DNA of 64,000 nucleotides from Kiritimatiellota bacterium (GCA_026398415.1 JAPLSY010000032.1:62001-126000), one strand, 5' to 3'. Numbered from the stretch's first letter, positions 53,592 to 63,008 are shown. Numbers and translations: made by a program. Notes: generated from the letters alone by a model not told the origin.

Positions 53592-54929
53592 CTAATACCC
53601 GCTTCTTTTCATCAACGTAGCGATAAGCGCCTTCAGCGCCGGCGCCGTTTCCACGGGATAGCTCGAAGGCACGTCGATGCCTTTAAATTTATTCGGGAGC
53701 TTGGCCACTTCGCCCAGGGCATAGTCGCGAATCCGCTCCAAGGCCGGTTTCGGTCTGACTCTCCGTCCGTTCTTTACCGCCAAGGTCATCAGCGGAACTC
53801 CCGCAATCTGTTCATCGTGCAAGGCAACGATATCCTGTGCATATTTTCCATCGGCGCCGACGCACCTGAAAACCTGTTTCTTGCCCGGCGCGCTCCGCTT
53901 TTCCGGACTCAACTTCATCCGGGCGCCGCCGTTGTCTGCAACCAATTTGTAGATGCCGGGAATCGCCGCCACCGGCTTGGCGGCAATCAGGTCCGTGCCG
54001 ACGCCATAGATATCGATCGGCGCATCGGCCTTGACCAAGGCCTCGATTTTATATTCGTTGAGATCGCTGCTGGCCACGATCCGCACTTTGGCCAGACCGT
54101 GGTCATCGAGCAGGGTTCGGACCTTTTTCGCCAGCGCGCCCAGGTTGCCGCTGTCCAGCCTCACGCCGCCCAATTGTTTGCCTGCCGCCGCCAATTCCCG
54201 GCCGACGATGGCGGCATGCTCCGCCCCCTGGAGCGTATCGTAGGTGTCGATCAACAATGTGGAACGATCCGGGAAAGTTCGCGCATAGGCCCGGAACGCC
54301 TCCAGTTCCGTGGAAAAACTCATGATAAACGAATGGGCCATGGTGCCCGCCAGGGGAATGCCGTACTCCATGCCGGCCTTGACGTTGCTGGTGCCGACCG
54401 CCCCGGCGATATAGGCCGCCCGCGCGCCTTTCAGCCCCGCATCTTCTTCATGGGCGCGGCGCAATCCGAATTCCGCTACCACCGCGTTGCCCCTGGCCGC
54501 TGCATTCACCACCCGGCTGGCTTTCGACGCGATCATCGTCTGAAAGTTGATCATATTCAACAAGGCGGACTCGACCAGCTGGGCCTGTGTCAGTTTGGCG
54601 GTCACCCGGAGGATGGGTTCGTTGGGAAAGATGGGCGTTCCTTCCCGGACGGCATGCACTTCGCCGGCAAACCTGAAGCGTTCAAGAAAATCGAGGAACG
54701 ATTGCTTGAATAATCCCTTTTTCTTCAGGAAAGCGATATCCCGGCGGTCGAATCGGATGCCGGTGAGATAATCGATCGCATCTTCGATCCCGTTGGCGAT
54801 GTAGTAACCCCACCCCTCCGGCAAAGTCCTGATGGACAACTCAAAGGTCGCTGTGTCGTCTTTCCGGCCATCGACGTAGGCCGCCATCATGGTCAGCTCA
54901 TACAGGTCCGTTAACATCGCCTTATCCAT
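53592..54929 (-). CDS. pncB: Nicotinate phosphoribosyltransferase
   Basis: About 445 residues from ATG at 54929 (MDKAMLTDLYELT…), which has GGGAG five bases upstream; an alternative ATG five codons earlier has its site too close. Motifs: AMLTDLYELTMMAAYV at the N-terminus, FRFAGEVHAVREGTPIFPNE (substrate loop), VVAEFGLRRAHE, GTMAHSFIMSF with the catalytic His, and KVRIVASSDLNEYKI. It makes nicotinate mononucleotide from nicotinate and PRPP for NAD salvage. The stop is in a short gap after the MltF-like gene, convergent with it. Confidence 0.94.
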   Translation of the reverse strand: MDKAMLTDLYELTMMAAYVDGRKDDTATFELSIRTLPEGWGYYIANGIEDAIDYLTGIRFDRRDIAFLKKKGLFKQSFLDFLERFRFAGEVHAVREGTPIFPNEPILRVTAKLTQAQLVESALLNMINFQTMIASKASRVVNAAARGNAVVAEFGLRRAHEEDAGLKGARAAYIAGAVGTSNVKAGMEYGIPLAGTMAHSFIMSFSTELEAFRAYARTFPDRSTLLIDTYDTLQGAEHAAIVGRELAAAGKQLGGVRLDSGNLGALAKKVRTLLDDHGLAKVRIVASSDLNEYKIEALVKADAPIDIYGVGTDLIAAKPVAAIPGIYKLVADNGGARMKLSPEKRSAPGKKQVFRCVGADGKYAQDIVALHDEQIAGVPLMTLAVKNGRRVRPKPALERIRDYALGEVAKLPNKFKGIDVPSSYPVETAPALKALIATLMKRSGY

Positions 54930-54969
54930 GATCTCCCGCTCCATTTCCTTGCCGCCAACCTTGCACTAA

Positions 54970-55731
54970 TCAGAACCGGATGCCCATATCTATGAACTCG
55001 GTTTTTAACCCGAAGCGCGACGACAACCGGCGCGCCAGCGCCTTGACGCCGAACACTTCCGTGGCATAGTGTCCGGAAAAAATAGCGTTTATTCTGTGTT
55101 CTTGGGCCAGATGGTAGGCCACCAGTCTGGGCTCCCCACTGACGTAAACATCTATGCCTTTTTGTCCGGCTTCATCAATCTGCTCGGCATCAGCGCCACC
55201 CGAAACGATCGCCACGGTCCGGACCTTGCGCTTGCCGAAGTCCATCGTGGCAACCGTGTTTCCCATGACGCGTTGCACACGCGATTTAAAGGCGGCATAA
55301 GGCATTGCTTCCGGCAACGATCCGCAGAACCCGATGAGTCTCCCGTGATAGAGGCCGAAGGGTTTCAGCTGCCGCAAGCCCAACGCCTTGGCTATCTGCG
55401 CATTATTGCCGAGGCGCGGATGCGCATCCAGGGGCAGATGACAGGCATAGAGGGCCATGTCATGATCCAGGAGAAACTTCAACCGCCGGTAATTAAGCCC
55501 GCTGATGCGCTTCAGCGAATCGCCCCAACTCAGGCCGTGATGGCAAATGACCATTTGGGCTTTGCGCCGGGCCGCTTCTTCGAAGAACGCCAGGGAGGCG
55601 TCGACACCGACGGCTACCTTAAAAATCTTGCCGGAATTTTCAACCTGCAACCCGTTATGGGATTCGTCCGTAAACGCCCGGAGGTCAAGTTCCCGGTCAA
55701 GAAACGACACAATTGTTCCTAGCGATTTCAT
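54970..55731 (-). CDS. Nif3-like dinuclear metal center protein
   Basis: 253 residues, the short YbgI/Nif3 form. Metal ligands: HNGLQVENSG (about 24-33), ICHHGLSWGDSL (about 62-73), CHLPLDAHPRLGNNAQIAKA (about 96-115) and, near the C-terminus, HYATEVFGVKAL (about 221-232). Hexameric toroidal proteins with a two-metal site; function unclear, possibly GTP cyclohydrolase-like or nucleotide-binding. Starts 41 bases upstream of pncB on the same strand, so they probably form one unit. Confidence 0.92.
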   Translation of the reverse strand: MKSLGTIVSFLDRELDLRAFTDESHNGLQVENSGKIFKVAVGVDASLAFFEEAARRKAQMVICHHGLSWGDSLKRISGLNYRRLKFLLDHDMALYACHLPLDAHPRLGNNAQIAKALGLRQLKPFGLYHGRLIGFCGSLPEAMPYAAFKSRVQRVMGNTVATMDFGKRKVRTVAIVSGGADAEQIDEAGQKGIDVYVSGEPRLVAYHLAQEHRINAIFSGHYATEVFGVKALARRLSSRFGLKTEFIDMGIRF

Positions 55732-55780
55732 TTAATAATCCTTATGGTTTAACCTGTAGACCACGAAAAGATGACCACGG

Positions 55781-56851
55781 CTATTTTTGCGCTTTCAGGG
55801 CCTTCTCAAGCGTTGGCAGGATTGTCCGGAACATGCGGTAAAATCCGAGGTCGTTGGGATGGCATCTATCAACGGTGCAGGCGTCGCGGTCTTCCGTCCC
55901 GAATAAAGTCGCCCCGTCAATAAACCAGACTTTTGTATCCCCGGCCCTGACGGCATGCGCATAAGTCTGCCTGATGACATCGCGTCTGTCTGGCTCCTCT
56001 CCGTTGCCCCAGAAATCGCATTTGGACATGATTATGACCGGCAGCCCGGGATTTTTTCCGCGGATAATTTTAAAAAATTTAGCATGGGTGTTTGTAAGGT
56101 GCTCAAGGGACGGCGCGTTATGGTCATAGTCCATCACGAAAGCGGCGAGGTCCAAGCCGGCGATCGCCTGCGCCACCGCGCTCTCACCCCGGCCCGAACC
56201 GGAAAACCCGAGGTTTATCTGCGGCGCGTCAACCGCGCGGCAAAGCATCGTTGTGTAGGCATTGCCGGGACGCGACGCGCATCCGCCCTGCGTTATGGAC
56301 GACCCGTAAAAGAGCACCGGTTTGGGCACCGCATGCGGGGTCGGTTTTTCAAGTCTTGCCCCGGGGGCAATCCCAATCTCAATTTGCGAGGCTGCCCCGT
56401 AAAGCGGCAGATAAAGAGTCCAGTCCGTCATTTGTTCAGGCTGGTCGCTAACCAGCAGCGTCTCCAAATCCTTCTGGCCGCTGTCGGGCTGGACGGTTTT
56501 CCGGTATTGAATATTTTTTCCGGCGCCGCTGTAAAAGTCAAACCCGGCGCTGCCGGCGCGCGGCATGTGGTTCATGTCGCCGGAGTAGGCGAGAACCGCC
56601 CGCAGTGTGAGATACGGGGAGTCCGTTCGGAATCGCACGGCGCCCCCGGCGGTGTGTTTCGCGAGTTCCAGCGCCCCGGCGTTCACATCTTTTTCCGTGA
56701 ATGCCGCCGGCAGACGGTTGAAAATCAGCGCCGGGTCGCGCCAGGGAAAACCCTCCAGCGCAAAAGGCGCCTTCAGCGCGTCATAATAACGGACATCCAG
56801 ATTGCCGACTTTCGCCGCCTGAAAATTTTTGTCTATCTCCTCTATTTTCAT
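55781..56851 (-). CDS. SGNH/GDSL-family hydrolase
   Basis: About 356 residues from ATG at 56851 (a longer frame to 56887 exists). Two-domain SGNH: an N-terminal beta-sandwich (about 1-160) as in SGNH_hydro_N proteins, then a hydrolase with VLFYGSSITQGG (block I, catalytic Ser), NLGFSGSGRGESAVA (block II Gly), VMDYDHNAPS (block III Asn) and VDRCHPNDLGF (block V Asp-x-x-His). Acts on esters, probably acetylated sugars or polysaccharides. No signal peptide. Diverges from the Gfo/Idh/MocA gene at 57070 over 218 bases without clear signals. Confidence 0.9.
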   Translation of the reverse strand: MKIEEIDKNFQAAKVGNLDVRYYDALKAPFALEGFPWRDPALIFNRLPAAFTEKDVNAGALELAKHTAGGAVRFRTDSPYLTLRAVLAYSGDMNHMPRAGSAGFDFYSGAGKNIQYRKTVQPDSGQKDLETLLVSDQPEQMTDWTLYLPLYGAASQIEIGIAPGARLEKPTPHAVPKPVLFYGSSITQGGCASRPGNAYTTMLCRAVDAPQINLGFSGSGRGESAVAQAIAGLDLAAFVMDYDHNAPSLEHLTNTHAKFFKIIRGKNPGLPVIIMSKCDFWGNGEEPDRRDVIRQTYAHAVRAGDTKVWFIDGATLFGTEDRDACTVDRCHPNDLGFYRMFRTILPTLEKALKAQK

Positions 56852-57069
56852 ATTTAGCCCCGTGCCTGAGAAAGAGCGTAGGCACATTTACAAATGGTGT
56901 CAAGCGGGCAACGGGATTCGTGCGCTCGTAATACTTTACTTCGCCCTGGCCATCGTGTTACGCTCCCGGCACATTGACGAAAACGCTAACCGTTCGACAG
57001 TGAAATTATGACCGGGCTCCTCGATGTCGTATTCCTCACGGTACGGCGGGTAAACGAAAGAATGGAACT

Positions 57070-58122
57070 ATGAATAAGATTCGGATTGGGATCATCGGTT
57101 GCGGGGTGATAGCTCCGGGACACTTGGCCAGCTACCGCAAACTGGCGGATGTGGAACTGGCGTGGGCCTGCGACCTGGTGGAAGCCAAGGCCCGGCAGAT
57201 GGCCGCCGAGTATAACATCGCCAGGATAACGACGGACTTCCGCAAGGTGTTGCAAGACAAGTCGGTCACGGGTGTCTCGATCTGCACCGACCATGCGTCC
57301 CACGCCCCGCTGACCGTGGCGGCGCTCAAGGCCGGCAAACACGTGCTTTGCGAGAAGGCGCTCTCCTCAACAACGGCGAAGATGAATGCCATGATGGCGG
57401 CGCATGCCAAACATCCGGAGCTGGTATTCGCGGGCGTGTTTCAGCATCGGTTCGATCCGGTTGCCCGCTATGTAAAACGGCTGGTGGATGAAGGGACCTT
57501 CGGGACCATCCTGACGGCGGGCATACAAGTGCGCTGTCTGCGGACCAATGCCTACTACCAGGGAGACGCATGGCGTGGCACGTGGGCCGGGGAAGGCGGC
57601 TCGGTCCTCATCAACCAGGCAATTCACTTTATTGACGCCATCGCCTGGATCATGGGCGGCGTGGAGTCGGTTTGCGGCACATGCGGGAATCTGACACACC
57701 AGGGTGTGATCGAGACGGAAGACACGGCCACGGCCGCGCTCCGGTTCAAGTCAGGCGCGCTGGGAACAATTGAGGCCACGTGCTCGAGTCACTTTGACTG
57801 GGAAACCACGTTGTCAATTCACGGCGTGGCGGGATCGGTGGAAGTACGCAACAACAAGCCGGTCAAGATTGTGTTCGGCGACAAAGCATTGATGGAGCGC
57901 GTGCAGGCCGAAATGACGGCCATAATCGATAAACCTGCCCTGAATGTCGGCAAGAGTTATTATGGCACAGGCCATCCGGCCCAGATCGCGGATTTTGTTG
58001 ATGCGATTCGCTCGCACCGGCTGCCGTTCATACCGGCCGCCTCGGCACGACACACGGTGGAGATCGTGTTGGCAATCTACAAGTCGCACCGCACGGGGCG
58101 GCGCGTTGTCGTAAAGAATTAA
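57070..58122 (+). CDS. Gfo/Idh/MocA family oxidoreductase (second copy)
   Basis: 350 residues. Rossmann motif IRIGIIGCGVIAPGHLASY (about 3-21), AWACDLV, GVSICTDHASHAPLTVAAL (about 77-95) and CEKALSST (about 103-110), where the usual E-K-P is E-K-A. C-terminal domain contains GEGGSVLINQAIHFIDAIAW, with the family histidine. Probably acts on a sugar or cyclitol, substrate unknown. No strong SD. Followed after 124 bases by the duplicated-domain protein. Confidence 0.92.
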   Translation: MNKIRIGIIGCGVIAPGHLASYRKLADVELAWACDLVEAKARQMAAEYNIARITTDFRKVLQDKSVTGVSICTDHASHAPLTVAALKAGKHVLCEKALSSTTAKMNAMMAAHAKHPELVFAGVFQHRFDPVARYVKRLVDEGTFGTILTAGIQVRCLRTNAYYQGDAWRGTWAGEGGSVLINQAIHFIDAIAWIMGGVESVCGTCGNLTHQGVIETEDTATAALRFKSGALGTIEATCSSHFDWETTLSIHGVAGSVEVRNNKPVKIVFGDKALMERVQAEMTAIIDKPALNVGKSYYGTGHPAQIADFVDAIRSHRLPFIPAASARHTVEIVLAIYKSHRTGRRVVVKN

Positions 58123-58246
58123 ATGTTGAAGATGGCAAGCAGCCGGTCGCGGAGGAAGGCGGCGCCAGACATGGTGCGGTCTGCGATCACGCAAGACCGG
58201 GACTTTTGCAGCGGCTTCTGCCGCGCCTGAAGGAAAGGAATTGTAA

Positions 58247-59242
58247 ATGAACAAGCGAGGGATGACCCTGAGGCCGTACCAAGTTCTCTGTACCATCTGC
58301 GCGGTGGGCGAGAACGGCTCCGGACCAAAAAAGGGGAAGCTGAAACAGGTGGCGGATACCGTGCGCCAGGATCCGGATACCCCGCTCAGCCTGCGCTGCA
58401 ACGCCGGCGACGTGTACGTGTATCAGGACCCGGGAACGGCGGAGGACACGCCCGAAGGCCGCGACTTCAATCGGAAGCGCGATTTGGATATCCTCCAGCG
58501 GATGAACTGGGCCCCGGGAACGACGCTCCCGGCCCGCACGATTTTTGCATGCGTGTTGAAACAGATCGCGAGCGTCGCGGGGATCTGCGGATACGACAAG
58601 GCCGGTTCCGCCGCCTGGCGCGGCTGCGTAAAGGCCAGGCGCGGTTATTATGAGCAGGGGCGCAAGCAGGGGATTACCGCGCTGATTCCGGCGCGGACGG
58701 AAAAGGAGATGGCCAGGGAGAAACGGCAGTCATTGAAGGCGGTCCGCGCGGCCAAGCAAGTGACCATCCGCCCGCACATCCTCCTCTGCGCCGTATGCCA
58801 ATTTGGGGGCGGAACGCGTCCTCCTTACAAGGAGGACAACCTGCCCGAACTCCTGGACCTGATCCTGCACAAGAACCCGGACGTATTGATCACCATGACC
58901 CGGAGTGCGGACTGGATGATGTGTGCTCCGTGCCCTAACCGGGCCCCGAAGCTGAATGCATGCGTGAACGTGTTAGGCTCAGGCGGCCTGTCGAACGAGA
59001 AACGGGACCTGGACATGTTGCGCTTGCTGGGCCTGACGTTCGGGAGCACGATGAAAGCCCGCGCGCTCTATCGCCTGATCTTTGAGAAGATCCCCAGCAC
59101 CCAGGATATCTGCAAGCGCGACAATGCCACTCCTTCAGTGTGGTGGGACGGCTGCGGGGAGAGCAACATGCAGTTGGGGCGCGCCAGTTACGCGAAAGGC
59201 CGGCGCGAGCTGATGAAAAAATTCGCCCGGCTCGGGAAGTGA
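58247..59242 (+). CDS. Two-domain protein with duplicated cysteine-containing unit, function unknown
   Basis: 331 residues made of two copies of one domain (about 9-145 and 175-325). Matching pairs: RPYQVLCTIC (9-18) with RPHILLCAVC (175-184); KRDLDILQRM (77-86) with KRDLDMLRLL (252-261); GICGYD (112-117) with DICKRD (287-292); RRGYYEQGRK with GRASYAKGRR. Copy 2 keeps a C-x-x-C (CAPC, 226-229) that is missing from copy 1 (only C51 near there). The RPH-x-LLC start and Cys pattern recall DUF1284. No signal peptide; a cytosolic metal- or Fe-S-binding protein is possible. Family name not certain. AGGAAAGGAA lies upstream of the ATG. Confidence 0.7.
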   Translation: MNKRGMTLRPYQVLCTICAVGENGSGPKKGKLKQVADTVRQDPDTPLSLRCNAGDVYVYQDPGTAEDTPEGRDFNRKRDLDILQRMNWAPGTTLPARTIFACVLKQIASVAGICGYDKAGSAAWRGCVKARRGYYEQGRKQGITALIPARTEKEMAREKRQSLKAVRAAKQVTIRPHILLCAVCQFGGGTRPPYKEDNLPELLDLILHKNPDVLITMTRSADWMMCAPCPNRAPKLNACVNVLGSGGLSNEKRDLDMLRLLGLTFGSTMKARALYRLIFEKIPSTQDICKRDNATPSVWWDGCGESNMQLGRASYAKGRRELMKKFARLGK

Positions 59243-59243
59243 A

Positions 59244-60188
59244 TCAGCCCGCCGGTGTGTTACCGCGGGAAGCGACTTTGAGCGCATGGCCGCGGAGGAA
59301 ATCGGCGCCGGACATGATTCTGCGGCCTTCCGGCTGGACTTCCAAAAGCCGCAGGGCATCCTGGCCGGTTTGAATCAAGGGCCCCTCGCCGGCGGCTTCC
59401 AGGACAGCGCCGATCGCTTCGCTCCGGCCAGCTTCCACCCGCGATTTCAAAACCCGCACGATGCCCACCGGCGCAAGCTCACAAAAACAGCCCGGCCAGG
59501 GATTAAAACCCCGCACACGGTTATGGATCAGGGTGGCCGATAGACGCCAGTCCATGCGGCCATCGGCTTTTTTGATGCGTGGCGCAAAAGTTGCCTCGGC
59601 CTCGTTTTGCGGTTGGCGCCGGACCGAACCTTGCCGAAGCGCCTCGACCGTGCGCGCCAGCAGGTCCGCCCCGCAGCGGGCCAGGCGATCATGCAGACTG
59701 CCGGCCGTATCCTTCGGCCGGATGGGTTCCACAATTCTGTCAATGATGTCGCCGGCATCCATGCGGGCGTTGACAAACATCGTAGTTACGCCGGTTTCGG
59801 TTTCGCCATTGGCCACGGCCCACTGGATGGGCGCCGCCCCGCGATATTTCGGCAGAAGCGAGGCGTGCACGTTGATGCATCCCCGTAGCGACAGGTTAAG
59901 AATAGCCGCCTTCAGGAATTGACCGTAGGCCACCACAACAATCAGGTCCGGCGCCAATGCCCGAAGCATTGCCACACTGTCGGGTGTATTGACGTCCTCG
60001 GGTGTCAACACGGGAATATCCCGCGCCGCCACGTGGGCACGCACGGCGCAGGGCGCCACCTGGAGCGAGCGCCCCTTGGGACGATCCGGCTGGGTTACCA
60101 CGCCGACAACCTGGTCAGCCGGATTAGCCAGCAGGCGATCCAGGCACGGACATGCCAGCTCCGCGGAGCCCATGAAAATAATGCGCAT
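59244..60188 (-). CDS. fmt: Methionyl-tRNA formyltransferase
   Basis: 314 residues. Formyltransferase core: IIFMGSAELACPCLDRLL (about 3-20), CINVHASLLPKYRGAAPIQW (about 104-123) with the catalytic Asn/His and the S-L-L-P-x-x-R-G-A-A-P-I-Q signature, and ARMDAGDII (about 141-149) with the catalytic Asp. A C-terminal OB-fold domain for initiator tRNA follows (about 205-300), including RVRGFNPWPG. Formylates initiator Met-tRNA. Convergent with the duplicated-domain gene by one base; upstream spacer holds a dispersed palindrome. Confidence 0.95.
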   Translation of the reverse strand: MRIIFMGSAELACPCLDRLLANPADQVVGVVTQPDRPKGRSLQVAPCAVRAHVAARDIPVLTPEDVNTPDSVAMLRALAPDLIVVVAYGQFLKAAILNLSLRGCINVHASLLPKYRGAAPIQWAVANGETETGVTTMFVNARMDAGDIIDRIVEPIRPKDTAGSLHDRLARCGADLLARTVEALRQGSVRRQPQNEAEATFAPRIKKADGRMDWRLSATLIHNRVRGFNPWPGCFCELAPVGIVRVLKSRVEAGRSEAIGAVLEAAGEGPLIQTGQDALRLLEVQPEGRRIMSGADFLRGHALKVASRGNTPAG

Positions 60189-60238
60189 GGTTATTTCTTA
60201 ACCTTTCGACGCGGCGCTCTGCACCTTGCTCAAGGTTA

Positions 60239-60284
60239 ACCCTGAGCGAAGGCCTGCCTTCAGGCCGTAGTCGAAGCCCGAAGG
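60239..60284. repeat. Dispersed intergenic palindrome upstream of fmt
   Basis: CCCTGAGCGAAGGCCTGCC, then a TTCAGGCC arm and GTAGTCGAAG. GGCCTG/CAGGCC forms a 6-bp hairpin. This exact kind of sequence (beginning or ending CCCTGAGCGAAGG or its complement) is scattered in many bacterial intergenic regions. Confidence 0.65.
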
Positions 60285-60336
60285 ATTAATTATTCATAAT
60301 CGGTCATGAATCATTCAGGTTAAAAAACTCCGCCTT

Positions 60337-61464
60337 TTACATCCAGCCCGTGGTCTGGGCCAGGAGTTTGGTGTAACGCACAAAATCAGGCCAGGACACG
60401 TCCGCGGGTACCCCGTGATCGCAACCGGGAATATAGCCGCCCGCGCGGATGAGCGGCATCAGGCGCTTGATCTCGCCCTCGATGGCGGCGCCGCCCTTGG
60501 CAATGAGCCGTTTATCCACGCCGCCGCGGAAGGCCATTTGCTTTCCAAACCGTTGCCGGTATTCCAAAATATCGTTGCCGGCGGCCACTTCCATGGGATC
60601 GCAGGCATTCATTCCGGCTTCGATCCAGATGGGGATCAACTCGCCCACATGGCCGTCGGAATCCATGGCGTAAATCGGGCACTGGTTGCGCCGTATGATT
60701 TTGCCCCAGCGCTGATAAGTCGGCAACAGAAACTCGCGGGTCATGGCCGGCGAAATCATGGCGTGTTCCTTGTACGCCATGTCTTCCGACAGGTGTACAA
60801 AATCCGGCTGAATGAACCGACAGGCGTTTTCCATGAGCCGGGCCACATGCGCTTCCCAGAAGGCCACCATCTCACGGACCCAGCTGGGGTCGTCATGGAA
60901 TAGAACGCATAGTTGTTCAAACCCCAGCCACTCGCGCAACTGCCAAAACGGGCCGGAAAACGAAAAGCCCACCACGTGCTCGCGCTTGGCCAGTTTCTGA
61001 CCCAGGGCCGCCGCATCCGCCGGATACCGCGCCGGATCATCGGGATTATAACGGCCCTTCATGTCTTCCCAGTCCGCCCGTGTTTCGACCGGACACTTGA
61101 TCCAGCGGCGGGTGACGAAATCCGCCGTCGTCCGCAGGTAGTCCACGGTAAATTCCAAGCCGATCTCGCAGATATTCCCCTTCCAATCCTGCACGACCTG
61201 GGAATTGGCACGGCGCTCAATAACTTTTTCCTCGAATTGCGGGATCATGCGCTCCTGCACGTGAAAGCCAGCGCCTCCCCTCGGCCATTCCTGCTTGCCG
61301 CCCGCACAGCGATAGGCATATTCGGTAATATCGGTCACTGTTGCCGGCAGTCCTTCCCGATGCCAGCGCACAAGCGTGGACTCGCGCCCTCCCCCGGGCT
61401 CGAGCGGCACTTTGTCCGGATGATCGAACAGTAACGTTTTCAAAAATCGTTCACGGGCATTCAT
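60337..61464 (-). CDS. URO-D-like family protein (third copy)
   Basis: 375 residues. N-terminus MNARERFLKTLLFDHPDKVP is the typical start of PVC-type URO-D-like proteins. Later motifs: VVGFSFSGPFWQLREWLGFE (about 163-182), PDFVHLSEDMAYKEHAMISP (about 219-238), CPIYAMDSDGHVGELIPIWI (about 259-278; D-S-D-G-H where Zn methyltransferases have H-x-C) and KRLMPLIRAGGYIPGCDHGV (about 336-355), which is close to the C-terminal G-G-x-x-x-x-x-x-H of the family. AAGGAT lies before the ATG. Substrate unknown. Directly upstream of the fumarase genes on the same strand, order fumarase then this. Confidence 0.88.
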   Translation of the reverse strand: MNARERFLKTLLFDHPDKVPLEPGGGRESTLVRWHREGLPATVTDITEYAYRCAGGKQEWPRGGAGFHVQERMIPQFEEKVIERRANSQVVQDWKGNICEIGLEFTVDYLRTTADFVTRRWIKCPVETRADWEDMKGRYNPDDPARYPADAAALGQKLAKREHVVGFSFSGPFWQLREWLGFEQLCVLFHDDPSWVREMVAFWEAHVARLMENACRFIQPDFVHLSEDMAYKEHAMISPAMTREFLLPTYQRWGKIIRRNQCPIYAMDSDGHVGELIPIWIEAGMNACDPMEVAAGNDILEYRQRFGKQMAFRGGVDKRLIAKGGAAIEGEIKRLMPLIRAGGYIPGCDHGVPADVSWPDFVRYTKLLAQTTGWM

Positions 61465-61487
61465 TGAATTTCATCCTTGTGGAATGT

Positions 61488-62045
61488 TTATATTTTCGCT
61501 TCCGATAGTTTGGCGATCAGCTCATGCAAACTGTGGCCGTGGGCGTCCATCGTCACCAGGCAGGGAAAATCAATGACCTCCAATTCCCACAGGGCTTCCG
61601 TCGGCCCAAAGTTTTTATGGAAATGGACGCCGCTAACATTTTTTACCGTGTCGGCCAGCACCTGGGCGGCCCCGCCCACGGCGTGGAGGTAAACGCACCC
61701 GTAGCGGCGGCAAGCTTGGCGCGTCTCCGCGCCCATTCCGCCCTTGCCGATAATTACCGTCAGGCCATGTTGTTTGATGATTGCGGCCATGTAAGGCTCT
61801 TCACGGATGGAGGTGGTCGGCCCGGCGGCGCGCACGCGCCACCGCCCTTTTGCCCGGATCACCACCGGGCCACAATGATAAATGGCTCCGTTCTTCAAGG
61901 AGACCGGCGTATGCCCGCCTTCCGCCAGAAATTTGTGCAGCCGGTCACGGCCGGTGAAAATCCGTCCGGACAGGAGCACCCGTTCGCCAACTTTCAGCCG
62001 GCGGATAGACGCACTGGTAAATGGATATGTCAACGTCACAGGCAT
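61488..62045 (-). CDS. Class I fumarate hydratase/tartrate dehydratase beta subunit
   Basis: 185 residues from ATG at 62045 (a longer frame to 62090 lies in a short tandem repeat). Matches the C-terminal half of Fe-S fumarases: LKVGERVLLSGRIFTGRDRL, IYHCGPVV, GPTTSIREEPYM, TVIIGKGGMG and KNFGPTEALWELEVIDFP. Together with the alpha subunit at 62124 it hydrates fumarate to malate, or dehydrates L-tartrate; sequence alone does not settle which. Only 78 bases separate the two genes, so they are co-transcribed. Confidence 0.9.
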   Translation of the reverse strand: MPVTLTYPFTSASIRRLKVGERVLLSGRIFTGRDRLHKFLAEGGHTPVSLKNGAIYHCGPVVIRAKGRWRVRAAGPTTSIREEPYMAAIIKQHGLTVIIGKGGMGAETRQACRRYGCVYLHAVGGAAQVLADTVKNVSGVHFHKNFGPTEALWELEVIDFPCLVTMDAHGHSLHELIAKLSEAKI

Positions 62046-62067
62046 TTTTGATTTATGATTGTTGATT

Positions 62068-62110
62068 GTTCGGCATCTGTCGTCTGTCATCCGTCGTCTG
62101 TCGTCCGGCC
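62068..62110. repeat. Short tandem repeat between fumarase subunit genes
   Basis: CATCTGTCGTCTGTCATCC followed by GTCGTCTGTCGTCC, an array of CTGTCGT/CTGTCAT-like units. Such strings are common intergenic repeats. It separates the alpha and beta subunits. Confidence 0.6.
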
Positions 62111-62123
62111 TCCGCCACGTGCT

Positions 62124-63008
62124 TCAGTCGTATAATTGCCGCACAACACGGCCGGCGGAGTCCAACACAACACCCCGCCGTCGGAACGCCCAGCACATGT
62201 AAGCCACGCTCACAAAATAACATGCCGGCAAGCGGGCCAGGGCGCCGATCTTGACGCCCAGCAGCGTGGTCGCCCCGCCAAATCCCATGGGCCCGATGCC
62301 CAGCTTTTGCGCGTCGGCGAGCACTTGCCGTTCCAGCGCGACCAGGCGCGCTTCCGAAGCGTGATCGTTTAACGGCCGCAGGAACTGGCGCTTGGCGCAC
62401 TCGGTGCCGGTGGCATGGTCGCCGCCGATGCAAACCCCCAGTACGCCGGGCGCGCAACCGTTGCCCTGGGCTTGCGCCACGGCCGCGAGCATACAGCGGC
62501 GCACGCCTTCCAGGTCGCGCCCGGCCTTGAGGCGCGCATCCGGCAGACTGAACTGGGTGCTCACGTTTTCGCTTCCGCCGCCCTTCATGATGAGCCGGAT
62601 GGCCACTGTCCGGCGCGGAGCGAACTCAATATGGATCACCGGCGCGCCGGCGCCGAGATTATGCGCGCAGGAACACCCGGTCAGCGGGTCAATCGTGTTC
62701 GGCCGCAGACTTCCCTCATGGGTGGCTTGCCGGACAGCCGCGTGGATGGCAGCGGTCAGCCTGCGGGTATCGAAGCGGAAGGGAACCGCGCAGTAAAATA
62801 ACAACGTGCCCGTATCCTGGCAGAGCGGCGCATTGCGTGCGCGCGCCAGCCGGATATTAGCCAGGATGGTGTCGAGCGCCCAGCGTGCGGATGATTGCGG
62901 TTTTTCCTGCCGCCGGGCTTGGCGCAGGGCCGCCTCCACGTCGCGCGGCAAGTCCGCCGAGGTCCGCCGGATCAGTTCGAGCAACGATTTGGTCCAGGTT
63001 GACGGCAT
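62124..63008 (-). CDS. Class I fumarate hydratase/tartrate dehydratase alpha subunit
   Basis: About 294 residues; ATG at 63008 is preceded by GGGAGAG, better than the upstream ATG at 63038. The [4Fe-4S] cysteines are visible: CQDTGTLLFYC (about 65-75), GCSCAHNLGAG (about 112-122) and NGCAPGVLGVCIGGD (about 188-202). RFDTRRLTAAIHAAVRQAT is typical of the N-terminal half. Supplies the cluster and substrate site for the beta subunit; acts in the TCA cycle or in tartrate use. Confidence 0.92.
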   Translation of the reverse strand: MPSTWTKSLLELIRRTSADLPRDVEAALRQARRQEKPQSSARWALDTILANIRLARARNAPLCQDTGTLLFYCAVPFRFDTRRLTAAIHAAVRQATHEGSLRPNTIDPLTGCSCAHNLGAGAPVIHIEFAPRRTVAIRLIMKGGGSENVSTQFSLPDARLKAGRDLEGVRRCMLAAVAQAQGNGCAPGVLGVCIGGDHATGTECAKRQFLRPLNDHASEARLVALERQVLADAQKLGIGPMGFGGATTLLGVKIGALARLPACYFVSVAYMCWAFRRRGVVLDSAGRVVRQLYD

